Notes: generated by a model not told the origin, from the letters alone. DNA of 46,288 nucleotides from Sneathiella sp. (GCF_029233945.1 NZ_JARGOQ010000027.1:1-46288), one strand, 5' to 3'; counted from the stretch's first letter, positions 1-9,633 are shown. Made by a program: numbers and translations.

Positions 1-302
1 GCCTTTGGCGCACCCGTTTCGGCGAGGAGCGGTTTCAGGATTGCCATCCCCGACTTCATCGAATTGGCGGCGAGCAATACTTCCGGCACGAAAAGAATGC
101 CATCGCGGAAATCAATACCGACAATACGCATCCCTTCAACCAGTGCCTCGGTCAGAACCTTGTAGGGTTCCCAGCCGCGGCTCAGGAGGATATTCACCCC
201 TTCACAGATTTCATCCGCCAACCCGTCATAAAGATCATCATGCATCTGCTCGACGAGTTCCCCGTCATCCAGGGCCGAGAGGTCAATATCATCATCTTCC
301 AT
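1..302 (-). CDS. Corrinoid (cobalamin-binding) methyltransferase protein, N-terminal part, cut by window edge
   Basis: The first 100 codons are visible; the rest runs off the left edge. The residues form the helical cap domain of MtbC/MttC-type corrinoid proteins: an acidic start (MEDDDIDLSALDDGELVEQM), then a stretch around residues 48-62 with VLTEALVEGMRIVG, then a segment around 70-80 with LFVPEVLLAANSMKSG. Both are typical of the B12-binding_2 cap. The cobalamin-binding Rossmann domain with DxHxxG should lie off the edge. The family carries a methyl group on cobalamin, between a substrate-specific MttB-type methyltransferase and a second methyltransferase that loads tetrahydrofolate. An MttB-like gene lies 2.9 kb away, which supports this role. 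The start ATG has GGAG six bases upstream. Confidence 0.85.
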   Translation of the reverse strand, partial: MEDDDIDLSALDDGELVEQMHDDLYDGLADEICEGVNILLSRGWEPYKVLTEALVEGMRIVGIDFRDGILFVPEVLLAANSMKSGMAILKPLLAETGAPK

Positions 303-445
303 CGAATGCTCCACCGACTAATAAAATTGAACGAAGCTATGTCGTAAAAGTGTCATTTATTGCGGGCAGAAAAACTATTCCCGCGCAGACATGGAATAAT
401 TTTCCTGCGACACTTTTGTCGAATTTAGGACAAGGCCAAGGGTTT
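303..445 (-). promoter_or_regulatory. Probable promoter/operator region of the corrinoid gene
   Basis: This 143-base gap separates the flavoprotein stop from the corrinoid start. It holds AAAAGTGTC at 346-354 and its exact reverse complement GACACTTTT at 409-417. The second copy sits inside the near-palindrome GACA-CTTT-TGTC (409-420). Between the two lies GCGGG(362-366)/CCCGC(380-384), able to form a short hairpin. Two related sites bracketing a start region look like operators for a dimeric regulator. No particular regulator is proven; a GntR-type protein is only a guess. Confidence 0.35.
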
Positions 446-2884
446 TCAGGACCTCAGCCGTTCATTTTCAGGATCAAAGATCGATTCTTCTATGACGGTC
501 GCGGGATAGCGCTCCCCCAGAATTTCGATCTCCAGCTTGGTGCCGATCGCTTCCATTCCGGTCTTGATATAGCCTTGCGCGAGGCTCTTTTTGACCCAAT
601 GGCCATAGGCCCCCGCCGTTGCCCGACCGACGATATTGCCGTCCAGATCATAGAGCGGCTCATTCCCGAGGGGGTCGGCATCCTTGATCCCGTCCACCTC
701 AAGGCAGACAAAGGCTTGCGGTACGCCCTCCTCCTTCTGCTTTATGAGTGCGTCCCGACCGATGAAATCGCCCTTATCGAGATGCACGAAACGATCCAGC
801 CCGGCCTCGAACACTGAATATTCGCGGGTGAGGTCCTGTCCCCACATACGGTAATTCTTCTCCATGCGGAGGCTGTCCATGGCGCGCATACCGCACATAC
901 CAAGGCCGAATTCCTCGCCCGCCTTCACAATCGCATCATAGATATGGTTCTGGTACTCGATCGGGTGATGCAACTCCCACCCGAGATCGCCGACGAAATT
1001 CACGCGCAGCGCCCGGCAAGGGGCAAGGCCCACCGTGATATGCTGACCCGTCAGCCATTTAAAGCCATTGTTGGAGAGATCCGCATCGGTAATCTTGCGA
1101 AGGATATCCCGCGATTTCGGACCCGCCAGCACCAATACGCCATGCGCCGTGGTGACATTATCAAGACGCACCGAGCCATCATCGGGGAGGTTCTTCAACA
1201 GATAATCATGATCAAAGCGCTCCGCCGCGCCGGAACTCACAAGATAAAATGCCTCCGGCCCATCCCGCATGATGGTGAATTCGGAACGAATACCGCCCCG
1301 CTTATTCAGCGCATGAGACAAATTGATCCGCCCGACTCCCTTCGGCAGCTTACGGCAGACGAGCCGGTCGAGATAGGCTTCCGCCCCCGGTCCTGTCACT
1401 TCGAATTTGGAGAAGCTGGTGATATCGATCAGCCCGGCATTGGTCCGCATGTTTATGACTTCATTGCCGACATGCTCGAAATAATTGGAGCGGCGGAAAC
1501 TCCACTTGTCTTTCGGCTCCACCCCTTCCGGGGCAAACCAGTTGGGCCGCTCCCAACCGTAGCGCTGGCCGAAAACTGCGCCGCGCGTCGCCATGCGGTC
1601 ATGGCAGGGTGACATTTTCAGCGGACGGCCCGCACCGCGTTCCTCATCCGGGTAATGGATGACGAAGACATGCTCATAGCATTCCTCATTCTTGATCTTG
1701 GTATAGGGTTTCGTCGCATAGGCGCCAAAACGGCGCGGATCGACATCCATCATATCGATGCCGGGCTCGCCCTCGGTGATCCATTCGGCAAGCTGCCAGC
1801 CAGAGCCGCCCGCCGCCGTCACACCGAAGCTATGCCCCTCATTCATCCAGAAATTCTTGAGGCCCCAGGCCGGGCCAATCATCGGGCTGCCGTCCGGCGT
1901 ATAGGCAATGGGACCATTGACAATATCCTTGATACCCGCATCGGCGAAGGTCGGCACGCGCTTGATCGCCGCCTCCACATGCGGCATCAGACGGTCCAGA
2001 TCACCGGGGAACAGATCCTGTCCGAAGGTTTCCGGCACGCCATCGACAAAGCAGGCGGGCGCGCCCTTCTCATAGGGTCCGAGAATATAGCCTTGCCGTT
2101 CCTCGCGGAGGTAATAGGAGGCATCGCTCTCACGCAGGACCGCCATTTCGGGCAGACCCGCCTTTTTCCGCTCCACCAGTTCCGGCACCTCGTCGGTGAC
2201 GATATACTGATGCTCCACCGGAATGACCGGGATATCGAGGCCAACCATCGAAAGTGTCTGGCGGGCATAGTTACCGGTACAGCTCACCACATGCTCGGCG
2301 GTGATGTCGCCCTTGTTGGTGCGGATCAGCCATTCGCCGTTTTTCTGCTGCTCTATCGAGAGAACTTCCGTATGGCGGTTAATCTCCGCGCCGCCGTTCC
2401 GTGCGCCGATTGCCATGGCATTGGTCACATCCACGGGCGCGATATGGCCATCATCGGGATGATAGAGCGCGCCGACAAGGCCGTCGATATCGGAAAGCGG
2501 CCAGAGTTCCTTCACTTGGCTGGGCGTGATGATCTCATAGGGCACACCGATGGTATTCGCCGTGCCGCAATATTTAAGATACTCATCCATGCGTTCCTTG
2601 TTGGTCGCAAGGCGGAGATTGCCGGTCACATGGAAGCTGACGTTCTGGCCTGTCTCGGCCTCCAGCCTTTTATAAAGATCAACGCTGTATTTATGGATCT
2701 GCCCGACGGCATAGCTCATATTAAAGAGCGGAAGCAGGCCCGCCGCATGCCAGGTCGATCCGGCGGTAAGCTCCGTCCGCTCCAAGAGGACAACATCCGA
2801 CCAGCCTTTTTTTGTCAGATGATAGGCCGTGCTAACCCCGACAACGCCTCCCCCGATAACGACAACCCGTGCATGTGATTTCAT
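446..2884 (-). CDS. FAD-dependent dehydrogenase of the dimethylglycine/sarcosine dehydrogenase family with GcvT domain
   Basis: This 812-residue protein has the two-part layout of dimethylglycine and sarcosine dehydrogenases. At the N-terminus is a DAO-type FAD fold (VVVIGGGVVGVSTAYHL, residues 6-22), followed by STWHAAGL near residue 50; the His of this motif carries covalent FAD in the family. The second half, from about residue 420, resembles FAO_M and the GcvT aminomethyltransferase fold, which binds tetrahydrofolate and captures the released C1 unit as methylene-THF. The ATG at 2884 is preferred over an in-frame start 24 bases upstream because GGGGACGG precedes it at normal spacing. The family oxidatively removes N-methyl groups from secondary or tertiary amines. 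It lies between the corrinoid gene and the divergent MttB-like gene, so the natural substrate may be the demethylated product of MttB. The exact substrate is not readable from sequence. Confidence 0.85.
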   Translation of the reverse strand: MKSHARVVVIGGGVVGVSTAYHLTKKGWSDVVLLERTELTAGSTWHAAGLLPLFNMSYAVGQIHKYSVDLYKRLEAETGQNVSFHVTGNLRLATNKERMDEYLKYCGTANTIGVPYEIITPSQVKELWPLSDIDGLVGALYHPDDGHIAPVDVTNAMAIGARNGGAEINRHTEVLSIEQQKNGEWLIRTNKGDITAEHVVSCTGNYARQTLSMVGLDIPVIPVEHQYIVTDEVPELVERKKAGLPEMAVLRESDASYYLREERQGYILGPYEKGAPACFVDGVPETFGQDLFPGDLDRLMPHVEAAIKRVPTFADAGIKDIVNGPIAYTPDGSPMIGPAWGLKNFWMNEGHSFGVTAAGGSGWQLAEWITEGEPGIDMMDVDPRRFGAYATKPYTKIKNEECYEHVFVIHYPDEERGAGRPLKMSPCHDRMATRGAVFGQRYGWERPNWFAPEGVEPKDKWSFRRSNYFEHVGNEVINMRTNAGLIDITSFSKFEVTGPGAEAYLDRLVCRKLPKGVGRINLSHALNKRGGIRSEFTIMRDGPEAFYLVSSGAAERFDHDYLLKNLPDDGSVRLDNVTTAHGVLVLAGPKSRDILRKITDADLSNNGFKWLTGQHITVGLAPCRALRVNFVGDLGWELHHPIEYQNHIYDAIVKAGEEFGLGMCGMRAMDSLRMEKNYRMWGQDLTREYSVFEAGLDRFVHLDKGDFIGRDALIKQKEEGVPQAFVCLEVDGIKDADPLGNEPLYDLDGNIVGRATAGAYGHWVKKSLAQGYIKTGMEAIGTKLEIEILGERYPATVIEESIFDPENERLRS

Positions 2885-3160
2885 CTTGTCCGTCCCCTTT
2901 GCCCTCAATCATGCCCGAGAGGCATAGAATTTTGCTCAAACCACCGTGGCGATTGCGCCTTCAAATCGCTAACAGGTCTCCGACGCTCCCTGTTCCTTTC
3001 CCGCCATGCCGACAGCGCGCAAGCCGGCACGGTTAAACTGTTCTAAATTCGCCAGAGAATTTTGAAAAAAGGACGCACATTGGCTAGTCGGTTCGACATA
3101 ATCGGATTTAATAACACTCAGATAAGCGCTTCTATCTGGTGAAGAAAGCTGGAGGAAATC
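2885..3160. promoter_or_regulatory. Divergent control region between the flavoprotein and mttB-like genes
   Basis: This 276-base gene-free stretch must hold promoters in both directions. Two inverted repeats are visible: ATGCC-CGAGA-GGCAT at 2911-2925, just upstream of the flavoprotein start, and GCGATT(2949-2954)/AATCGC(2964-2969). The mttB-like gene has a strong Shine-Dalgarno sequence, GGAGG, eight bases before its ATG. No -35/-10 pair stands out enough to assign. The repeats are candidate operators or leader hairpins. Confidence 0.4.
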
Positions 3161-4699
3161 ATGAGTGCAGCACAAGGCCGCAGTGGTCGCCGGGGGCGCG
3201 ACGCCCGCCGTGAAGCAAGGGCAAGCAACCAAAGCCGCCATATCCCCTATATCAGTCGCAATATTCCTGTCACCAATCTGGTGAGCGACGAGGCACTCGA
3301 GATTATCGAGGCGAATGCGGAGACAATATTAGAGGAAATCGGCCTTGATTTCCGCGACGATCCGGAATCGCTCGATCTCTGGAAGTCGGTCGGCGCCGAC
3401 GTACAGGGGGAGCGGGTGCATTTCCCGAAGGGCCTCTGCCGCCAGCTGTTGCAGACCGCCCCGGCAGAGTTTACCCAATATGCGCGAAACCCTGCGAATA
3501 ATGTGCAGATCGGCGGTAACAATACGGTGCTCGCGCCCGTCTATGGCCCGCCTTTCGTGCATGACCTCGACAAGGGCCGCCGCTACGGCACGATCAAGGA
3601 TTTCGAGAATTTCGTGAAGCTCGCCTATATGGCGCCCGCCATGCATCATTCCGGCGGCACGGTGTGCGAGCCGGTCGACCTGCCCGTCAACAAGCGGCAT
3701 TTCGATATGGTCTACAGCCACATCAAATATTCCGACAAACCCTTTATGGGGTCCGTCACCGCGCCGGAACGGGCGCAGGACAGCGTCGATATGGCCTCCC
3801 TCGTCTTTGGCGAGGAATTTGTTCAGAACAACTGCGTGATGCTCAACCTGATCAACGCCAATTCCCCCATGACATTTGATTCGACCATGCTCGGCGCGCT
3901 CAAAACCTATGCGGCGAATAATCAGGCCTGCGTCGTCTCTCCCTTTATCCTCTCCGGCGCGATGAGCCCGGTTTCGGGCGCGGGCACCCTCTCGCAACTC
4001 CTCGCCGAGGCTATGGCGGGCTGCGCCCTCACGCAGATTATCAAACCCGGCACGCCGGTTATCTTCGGCACTTTTGTGAGTTCCATCTCCATGCAGTCCG
4101 GCGCACCCACCTTCGGCACACCGGAAAGCTCCCTCGTCCTCAATGGCGCCGCACAGCTTGCACGGCGCTTGAACCTCCCGTTCCGCTCCGGCGGTTCCTT
4201 CACAGCCTCCAAGCTGCCGGATGCACAGGCCGCTTCTGAAAGCGCGCAGACTCTGCTGATGACGCTGCTGTCGGGGGTTAACTTCTCGCTCCATGCGGCG
4301 GGCTGGCTCGAGGGCGGGCTCTGTTCGTCTTACGAAAAATTCGTGATGGATATCGATCAATGCGCGATGATGGAAGTGCTGGCGCGCGGCATCGACGTCA
4401 GTGAGAATGGCCAGGCGATGGACGCCGTGCGGGAAGTTGGTCCCGGCGGTCATTTCCTCGGCTGCGCGCATACGCAAGCGAATTTCGAGGATGCCTTTTA
4501 CCGCTCCCGTACCGCCGATAACAACTCGGTTGAGCAATGGCAGGCGGATGGCTCAAAAGACACTGCAACGCGCGCCAATGCCATCTGGAAACAGATGCTG
4601 GCCGATTATCAGGCACCGGCGCTCGATCCCGCGATTGACGAGGCGCTTCAGGAATTCATGACAACGCGGAAAAATTCTTTCGCGGATTCCAACGTCTAG
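3161..4699 (+). CDS. MttB-family corrinoid methyltransferase (non-pyrrolysine type)
   Basis: This 512-residue protein belongs to the trimethylamine methyltransferase (MttB) superfamily. Family-like segments include GPPFVHDLDKGRRYGT near residue 130, GTVCEPVDLPVNKRHFDM near 170, and AGWLEGGLCSSYEKFVMD near 380. The N-terminus is an arginine-rich tail (residues 8-24), as in many alphaproteobacterial homologues. There is no in-frame TAG in the reading frame, so this is a non-pyrrolysine member. Such proteins demethylate quaternary amines (glycine betaine, proline betaine, carnitine and related) and pass the methyl to a corrinoid protein. The corrinoid gene lies at the left edge of the window. 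The gene ends in a CTAG shared with the stop of hutC on the other strand. The substrate is unknown; hut proximity makes a histidine betaine worth testing. Confidence 0.85.
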   Translation: MSAAQGRSGRRGRDARREARASNQSRHIPYISRNIPVTNLVSDEALEIIEANAETILEEIGLDFRDDPESLDLWKSVGADVQGERVHFPKGLCRQLLQTAPAEFTQYARNPANNVQIGGNNTVLAPVYGPPFVHDLDKGRRYGTIKDFENFVKLAYMAPAMHHSGGTVCEPVDLPVNKRHFDMVYSHIKYSDKPFMGSVTAPERAQDSVDMASLVFGEEFVQNNCVMLNLINANSPMTFDSTMLGALKTYAANNQACVVSPFILSGAMSPVSGAGTLSQLLAEAMAGCALTQIIKPGTPVIFGTFVSSISMQSGAPTFGTPESSLVLNGAAQLARRLNLPFRSGGSFTASKLPDAQAASESAQTLLMTLLSGVNFSLHAAGWLEGGLCSSYEKFVMDIDQCAMMEVLARGIDVSENGQAMDAVREVGPGGHFLGCAHTQANFEDAFYRSRTADNNSVEQWQADGSKDTATRANAIWKQMLADYQAPALDPAIDEALQEFMTTRKNSFADSNV

Positions 4700-5430
4700 C
4701 GGTCGGCGGTAAAGGCGCCGCCGAACGCGAACCGACTGCCCGGATGATAAAGCCGGACCGTGGTGATCATTTCATCCCCGGCGTAGGTATGCCGCTCCAG
4801 CGTAAGGATGGGCTCATTCTCTTTCAGGTTCAGAAGGCGTTTCTGCTCCTCTGTCGGAATATCGGCGCTGATGCGATGGTCGGCGCGGCTGTAGGGCATG
4901 GTCCGGATCAGGAAGCCGCTCGGCGTCTCGGTTGAGAAATCCTGCGCGATAAAATCGGGGACGAGTGATGGATTGACGTAGCGTTCCTCGAGCTCCACCG
5001 GCACGCCATTTTCAAAATGCAGCATCAGGCAGTGATAGAGACGCTCCCCTTGACCTGGCATCAGCTCTTTGAGGGCGCCCGGCGCGGCAATTTCCTCAAG
5101 ACTTAGAAGTTCCGCGCTATGCTCCCCGCCACGATCTGCGATTTCCGCCGCGATATTGCGGATTTCCAGCAGGCCCGATTCGAGCTTGCTCGGCGCAACA
5201 AAGGTGCCCGAGCCCTGCCGCCGCGCGAGAGTGCCCTCCTGCGTCAGTTCACGGAGCGCCCGGTTGATCGTCATGCGGGAGGCATCCAGTTCCGCCACCA
5301 ACGCATGTTCGGTCGGGATACGGTCGCCCGCGCGCCATTCCCCGCTGCCGATCTTGCGAAGGATCAGGTCTTTGATCTGCTGATAAAGCGGACCGGATGT
5401 CTTTATTCTGAGGTTACTTATACTGTTCAT
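4696..5430 (-). CDS. hutC: HutC, GntR-family repressor of histidine utilisation
   Basis: This 244-residue regulator has a GntR winged helix at the N-terminus (PLYQQIKDLILRKIGSGEW, then RIPTEHALVAELDASRMTINRAL, residues about 14-60). A UTRA ligand-binding domain follows from about residue 85 to the end, ending in TTVRLYHPGSRFAFGG, typical of HutC. HutC represses hut genes and is released by urocanate. It lies 13 bases downstream of hutF on the same strand, so the two are probably one transcript and HutC would control its own synthesis. The start has GGAAAG upstream. An 18-base palindrome before hutF and hutI is its likely binding site. The 3' end overlaps the mttB-like gene by four bases. Confidence 0.93.
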   Translation of the reverse strand: MNSISNLRIKTSGPLYQQIKDLILRKIGSGEWRAGDRIPTEHALVAELDASRMTINRALRELTQEGTLARRQGSGTFVAPSKLESGLLEIRNIAAEIADRGGEHSAELLSLEEIAAPGALKELMPGQGERLYHCLMLHFENGVPVELEERYVNPSLVPDFIAQDFSTETPSGFLIRTMPYSRADHRISADIPTEEQKRLLNLKENEPILTLERHTYAGDEMITTVRLYHPGSRFAFGGAFTADR

Positions 5431-5443
5431 TATCTTTCCAAGT

Positions 5444-6814
5444 CTAATAGCCAGCGGCCAGTTCCTTCATCACCCGGCGGAAGCGGTGGGTGATGGCCTC
5501 CTCCTCCGCATGACGGCGGTCCCTGATCACCAGTTTGCCGTTGACCGCAACGTCTTTTACCACGCTGTTATCACCCGCGAACAGCCAGCTATCGAGACTT
5601 TTTCGGGCTGATTTACCGAGGAGCGCCGGATGATCCTCATCGAGAATAACAAAATTGGCGTAGCCCCCTACCTGCAGCCCCGGCTTCCCGGGACGACCGA
5701 GCGCCTGATGCCCGCCTTCAAGCGCGCTAGAGAATATCCGCATCCCGGTCGAGTTTATTTCATCCCCGAGAACATTCCGCGATTCTTTCGTCAGGCGCTG
5801 ACCATATTCCAGAATCCGCACCTCTTCGGCGAGGGAGACATAGATATTGCTGTCCGATCCGAGAGCAATCCGTCCGCCTTCCTTCAGAAATTCGTCTGCC
5901 GGGAAAATTCCGTCACCAAGGTTCGCTTCTGTGATCGGACACAGCCCCGCGACTGCGCCCGAGCTTGCAATAGCTCGCCTCTCCGATTCCGTAATATGGG
6001 TCGCATGAACAAGACACCAGCGCTCATCAACCGGGACATTTTCAAACAGCCAGTCAACGGGGCGCAGGCCCGACCACTCGACGCAATCAGCCACTTCCTT
6101 TTGCTGCTCGGCGATATGGATATGACAGGGCATATCCGCAGGAATTCCCGCGAGAAGTTCCTTCAAGAGCATCGGGTCCACCGCCCGAAGCGAATGCGGC
6201 GCTACGCCGACTACGCATGAGGCATCCGCATTACATCTCTCCTGCAGGCGCTCAACAAGGTCGAGAAACTTATCTCCTTCCATGATGAAACGCCTTTGAT
6301 GATCCTGCGGTGCCTCTCCTCCGAAACCGCCATAGCGGTACAGCACCGGCAGCAAGGTAAGACCGATACCCGTTTGCGCCGCCGCCGACAGGATCCGGTC
6401 GCTCATTTCCATGGGGTCGGCATAGGCCGCGCCATCCCTGTCATGATGGAGATAATGAAACTCCCCGACCGAGGTAAAGCCCGCCTTCAACATTTCGAGA
6501 TAAAGCTGCGCCGCGATATATCCCAGTTGCTCCGGCGTGATCGTGCTCAAAAAACCATACATGACCTGACGCCAGCTCCAGAAGCTGTCCGCCGACGGGC
6601 CCGCCGCTTCCGCAAGGCCCGCCATTGCGCGTTGGAAGGCGTGAGAGTGAACATTTGCCAAGCCCGGCACGGCAAACCCGTGATGCACCACCTCCGCTTC
6701 TTTTGCGGTCCCGTCACCAATCGCCAGAATTTCCCCGCTGTCGGAAATATCAAGGAACTGATTCCGCCGCCAACCGTTAGCCAAGAGTATTTCGTCAAAA
6801 TAATGCTTGATCAT
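5444..6814 (-). CDS. hutF: HutF, formimidoylglutamate deiminase
   Basis: This is a 456-residue amidohydrolase of the HutF family. It hydrolyses N-formimino-L-glutamate to N-formyl-L-glutamate plus ammonia in the five-step histidine pathway. The metal-binding start motif appears as LANVHSHAFQRAMAG near residue 52-66. Family-like segments follow, including SFWSWRQVMYGFL, VGVAPHSLRAVDP and CHIHIAEQQKEV, where His residues contribute to the metal and substrate site, and later ALGSDSN. Its product is the substrate of HutG, encoded on the opposite strand. The region before the ATG has no strong Shine-Dalgarno sequence. The promoter is shared back-to-back with hutI across a palindromic operator. Confidence 0.95.
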   Translation of the reverse strand: MIKHYFDEILLANGWRRNQFLDISDSGEILAIGDGTAKEAEVVHHGFAVPGLANVHSHAFQRAMAGLAEAAGPSADSFWSWRQVMYGFLSTITPEQLGYIAAQLYLEMLKAGFTSVGEFHYLHHDRDGAAYADPMEMSDRILSAAAQTGIGLTLLPVLYRYGGFGGEAPQDHQRRFIMEGDKFLDLVERLQERCNADASCVVGVAPHSLRAVDPMLLKELLAGIPADMPCHIHIAEQQKEVADCVEWSGLRPVDWLFENVPVDERWCLVHATHITESERRAIASSGAVAGLCPITEANLGDGIFPADEFLKEGGRIALGSDSNIYVSLAEEVRILEYGQRLTKESRNVLGDEINSTGMRIFSSALEGGHQALGRPGKPGLQVGGYANFVILDEDHPALLGKSARKSLDSWLFAGDNSVVKDVAVNGKLVIRDRRHAEEEAITHRFRRVMKELAAGY

Positions 6815-6834
6815 GCAGGAAATCTTATCATAAT

Positions 6835-6852
6835 AATTTGTATATACAAATT
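6835..6852. promoter_or_regulatory. Probable HutC operator between hutF and hutI
   Basis: AATTTGTATATACAAATT is a perfect 18-base palindrome located 20 bases before the hutF ATG and about 22 bases before the hutI start. Its TTGTATATACAA core fits the palindromic TGTATA/TATACA type of site reported for HutC in other proteobacteria. Its position in a 50-60 base divergent promoter means a bound repressor would block both hut transcripts at once. The identification relies on position, symmetry and the adjacent hutC gene. Confidence 0.75.
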
Positions 6853-6873
6853 TAAAATGAGGGCATGGGAGAA

Positions 6874-8088
6874 ATGGCGACAGCGGCTTGCGACAGACTT
6901 TTCATCAACGCACATCTTGCCACCATGACGGCCGGGATCGAACCCTACGGCGCGATAGATGCCGACGCCCTCGCCGTGACCGGGGATAAGATCAGCTGGA
7001 TCGGCCGCCCGAATAACGACGCGCCGGAGGCCACGGAGATCGTCGATCTCGAAGGCCGCTGGATCACGCCCGGCCTAATCGACTGCCATACCCATCTTGT
7101 CTATGCGGGCAACCGGGCGCAGGAGTTCGAGATGAGCCTGAACGGTGCGACCTATGAGGAAATTGCCGCAAAGGGCGGCGGCATTCTCTCCACCGTCAAG
7201 GCAACAAGAGAGGCGAGTGAGGCCGATCTTGCCGCCGAGAGCCAACCCCGCCTGCAGGCCCTGATCAATGCGGGGGTAACGACGGTGGAAATCAAGTCCG
7301 GCTACGGCCTCGATCTGGAGGATGAGGTCAAAATGCTGGAGGTGGCCAAGCATCTGGGCGAAATCAACCCCGTCCGGGTGCGGAAAACTTTCCTTGGCGC
7401 ACATAGCATCCCGCCGGAATTTGCGGGCGACAGCGATGGCTATATGGCGAAAGTCATTCATGAGATGCTGCCCACTATCCACGCGCTCGGCCTTGTCGAC
7501 GCCATCGATGCCTTCTGCGAAAAAATCGCCTTCTCCGAAGATCAGGTGCGGCAGCTATTCAAGGCCGCTGACAAGCTGAATATCCCCATCAAGCTCCATG
7601 CGGAGCAACTCAGCAATCAGCGCGGGGCCGAACTTGCCGCTCATTTCAAGGCACTTTCCGCCGATCATCTGGAATATATCGATGAAAAGGGCGTGAAGGA
7701 AATGGCGAAAGCGGGCACTGTCGCGGTCATCCTGCCCGGCGCTTTCTATTATTTACGCGAAACCCAGAAGCCGCCGATCGATCTTTTTCGCGAATATAAC
7801 GTTCCCATGGCGCTCGCGACCGATTGCAATCCCGGCTCGTCGCCGACGACAAACCCGCAGCTTATGATGAATATGGCCGCAGTCCTTTTCCGCCTGACAC
7901 CGGAGGAGGCCCTCGCCGGGTTTACCCGCAATGCCGCCAAGGCACTCGGCCTTGCGGATCGGATCGGCACGCTGGAGGTCGGCAAGCAGGCCGATCTTGC
8001 CATTTGGGACATCGAGCATCCTTCAGAACTTACACAGGCAATCGGCTCTAACCCGCTTCATTCGCGGTATTTTGGAGGTCAATCATGA
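6874..8088 (+). CDS. hutI: HutI, imidazolonepropionase
   Basis: This roughly 404-residue amidohydrolase opens the imidazolone ring of 4-imidazolone-5-propionate to give N-formimino-L-glutamate, step three of histidine breakdown. The metal-binding motif [17 protein letters not shown] lies near residue 70. KLHAEQLSN near 245 and [15 protein letters not shown] near 318 are family signatures. Two in-frame ATGs exist, at 6865 and 6874. I prefer 6874 because the AGGG at 6860-6863 sits about ten bases before it, whereas it is too close to 6865. The stop overlaps the hutH start (ATGA), indicating translational coupling. Confidence 0.95.
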   Translation: MATAACDRLFINAHLATMTAGIEPYGAIDADALAVTGDKISWIGRPNNDAPEATEIVDLEGRWITPGLIDCHTHLVYAGNRAQEFEMSLNGATYEEIAAKGGGILSTVKATREASEADLAAESQPRLQALINAGVTTVEIKSGYGLDLEDEVKMLEVAKHLGEINPVRVRKTFLGAHSIPPEFAGDSDGYMAKVIHEMLPTIHALGLVDAIDAFCEKIAFSEDQVRQLFKAADKLNIPIKLHAEQLSNQRGAELAAHFKALSADHLEYIDEKGVKEMAKAGTVAVILPGAFYYLRETQKPPIDLFREYNVPMALATDCNPGSSPTTNPQLMMNMAAVLFRLTPEEALAGFTRNAAKALGLADRIGTLEVGKQADLAIWDIEHPSELTQAIGSNPLHSRYFGGQS

Positions 8089-9632
8089 ACACCGATCCAA
8101 TGAACCTGATTCTTTCCCCGGGGCATCTCACCCTCGATGAACTGCGCCTGATTTACGAGGGCGGGCGTAGCCTCTCCCTCGACCCCGCCTGCCGCGATGC
8201 GGTGGAACCGGCCGCCGCCGCGGTCAAGAAAATCGTCGATGAAAACCGCACGGTTTATGGAATCAATACCGGCTTTGGCCGTCTCGCGCAGGAAATTATC
8301 CCGCAGGACAAGCTGGAGGCATTGCAGAAAAATCTCGTTCTCTCCCATTCGACCGGGGTGGGTCCGCTCCTGAATGACAATATCGTCCGACTGATCATGA
8401 CGATGAAGGCCGCCAGCCTCGCGCGCGGTTTTTCCGGGGTCCGCATGACGGTGATCGAGGCCCTGATGACCTTTCTCGATCATGAAATTTACCCTTGTAT
8501 CCCGGCAAAAGGCTCGGTTGGTGCGTCCGGCGACCTCGCCCCGCTCGCCCATATGACAGCGGCCCTGATGGGCATCGGCGATGTCCGTTTCAACGGCGAA
8601 ATCGTGCCTGCGGACGCCACCTTGAAGGCCTTGATGATCCCGCCGCTCACCCTCGGCCCGAAGGAAGGTCTCGCGCTCCTGAATGGCACACAGGTTTCCA
8701 CTGCCCTTGCCCTTGCGGGTCTGTTCGAGACAGAAAAATTGCTCGCCGCCGCGACCCTTGCGGGCAGTCTCTCCCTCGATGCGGCGCAAGGGACCGACGC
8801 CCCCTTCGATACCCGTATTCATGCGGCACGCGGCCAGATCGGGCAGATGGAAATGGCGGCGAGTTACCGCGCCCTGATCGAGGGAAGTGAAATTCGTAAA
8901 TCCCATGAGGAGTGCGAAAAGGTGCAGGACCCTTATTGTTTGCGCTGCCAGCCGCAGGTGATGGGCGCCTGCCTCGATCAGATGCGCCATGCGGCGGGCG
9001 TGCTGATTATTGAGGCGAATTCCGTCTCCGATAATCCGCTTGTCTTTGTTGAGACCGGCGAAGTCATCTCCGGCGGGAATTTCCATGCGGAACCGGTGGC
9101 GCTCGCGGCGGATAATCTCGCGCTCGCCATTGCCGAGATCGGCTCCATGTCGGAACGTCGCATCGCCATGCTGGTCGATACGTCCATCAGCGGCCTGCCC
9201 GCCTTTCTGGTCACCAGTGCCGGGATAAATTCGGGCTTCATGATCGCCCATGTGACCGCCGCATCGCTTGCGAGTGAAAACAAGCAGCAGGCCTATCCCG
9301 CCTCCGTTGACAGTATCCCGACCTCCGCCAATCAGGAAGATCATGTCAGTATGGCGACCCATGGCGCGCGGCGGACTTTACGCATGGCGGAAAACACGGC
9401 GGCCATCGTCGGAATAGAATTGCTGGCGGCGACGCAGGGCATAGAATTGCGCAGCCCCCTTAAAACCTCCGCCCCGCTGGAAAAGCTGCATGCAGAAATC
9501 CGTAAAATCGCTGACCCTTATGAGGAAGACCGCTTCTTCGCCCCGGATATTGAGGCGGCGAAAAAACTGGTGATAAGCGGCAGGCTCGCGGCGGAGTTCG
9601 CCGATTTTCTTCCCGATACATTGGAGAGTTAG
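8085..9632 (+). CDS. hutH: HutH, histidine ammonia-lyase
   Basis: This 515-residue enzyme removes ammonia from L-histidine to give urocanate, the committed step. The electrophilic MIO cofactor forms from the Ala-Ser-Gly triad, seen here in [15 protein letters not shown] around residues 147-149. [13 protein letters not shown] near residue 57 is the conserved N-terminal family motif. SDNPLVF and the GGNFHAEP segment supply further active-site residues. The length is normal for the family. The gene overlaps hutI by four bases and is followed after one base by hutG. Confidence 0.96.
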   Translation: MNTDPMNLILSPGHLTLDELRLIYEGGRSLSLDPACRDAVEPAAAAVKKIVDENRTVYGINTGFGRLAQEIIPQDKLEALQKNLVLSHSTGVGPLLNDNIVRLIMTMKAASLARGFSGVRMTVIEALMTFLDHEIYPCIPAKGSVGASGDLAPLAHMTAALMGIGDVRFNGEIVPADATLKALMIPPLTLGPKEGLALLNGTQVSTALALAGLFETEKLLAAATLAGSLSLDAAQGTDAPFDTRIHAARGQIGQMEMAASYRALIEGSEIRKSHEECEKVQDPYCLRCQPQVMGACLDQMRHAAGVLIIEANSVSDNPLVFVETGEVISGGNFHAEPVALAADNLALAIAEIGSMSERRIAMLVDTSISGLPAFLVTSAGINSGFMIAHVTAASLASENKQQAYPASVDSIPTSANQEDHVSMATHGARRTLRMAENTAAIVGIELLAATQGIELRSPLKTSAPLEKLHAEIRKIADPYEEDRFFAPDIEAAKKLVISGRLAAEFADFLPDTLES

Positions 9633-9633
9633 G

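Noticed and set aside
5-817. Long plus-strand open frame over the corrinoid gene and the flavoprotein 3' end
   Set aside because: It crosses two well-supported minus-strand genes and has no recognisable domain; it is a frame shadow.
3161-4699. A pyrrolysine (in-frame amber) codon in the MttB gene
   Set aside because: The reading frame is open throughout, with TAG only at its natural end, so the protein is the non-pyrrolysine type.
8079-9362. 427-codon minus-strand frame over hutH
   Set aside because: It is antisense to a complete histidine ammonia-lyase; no domain and low-complexity composition.
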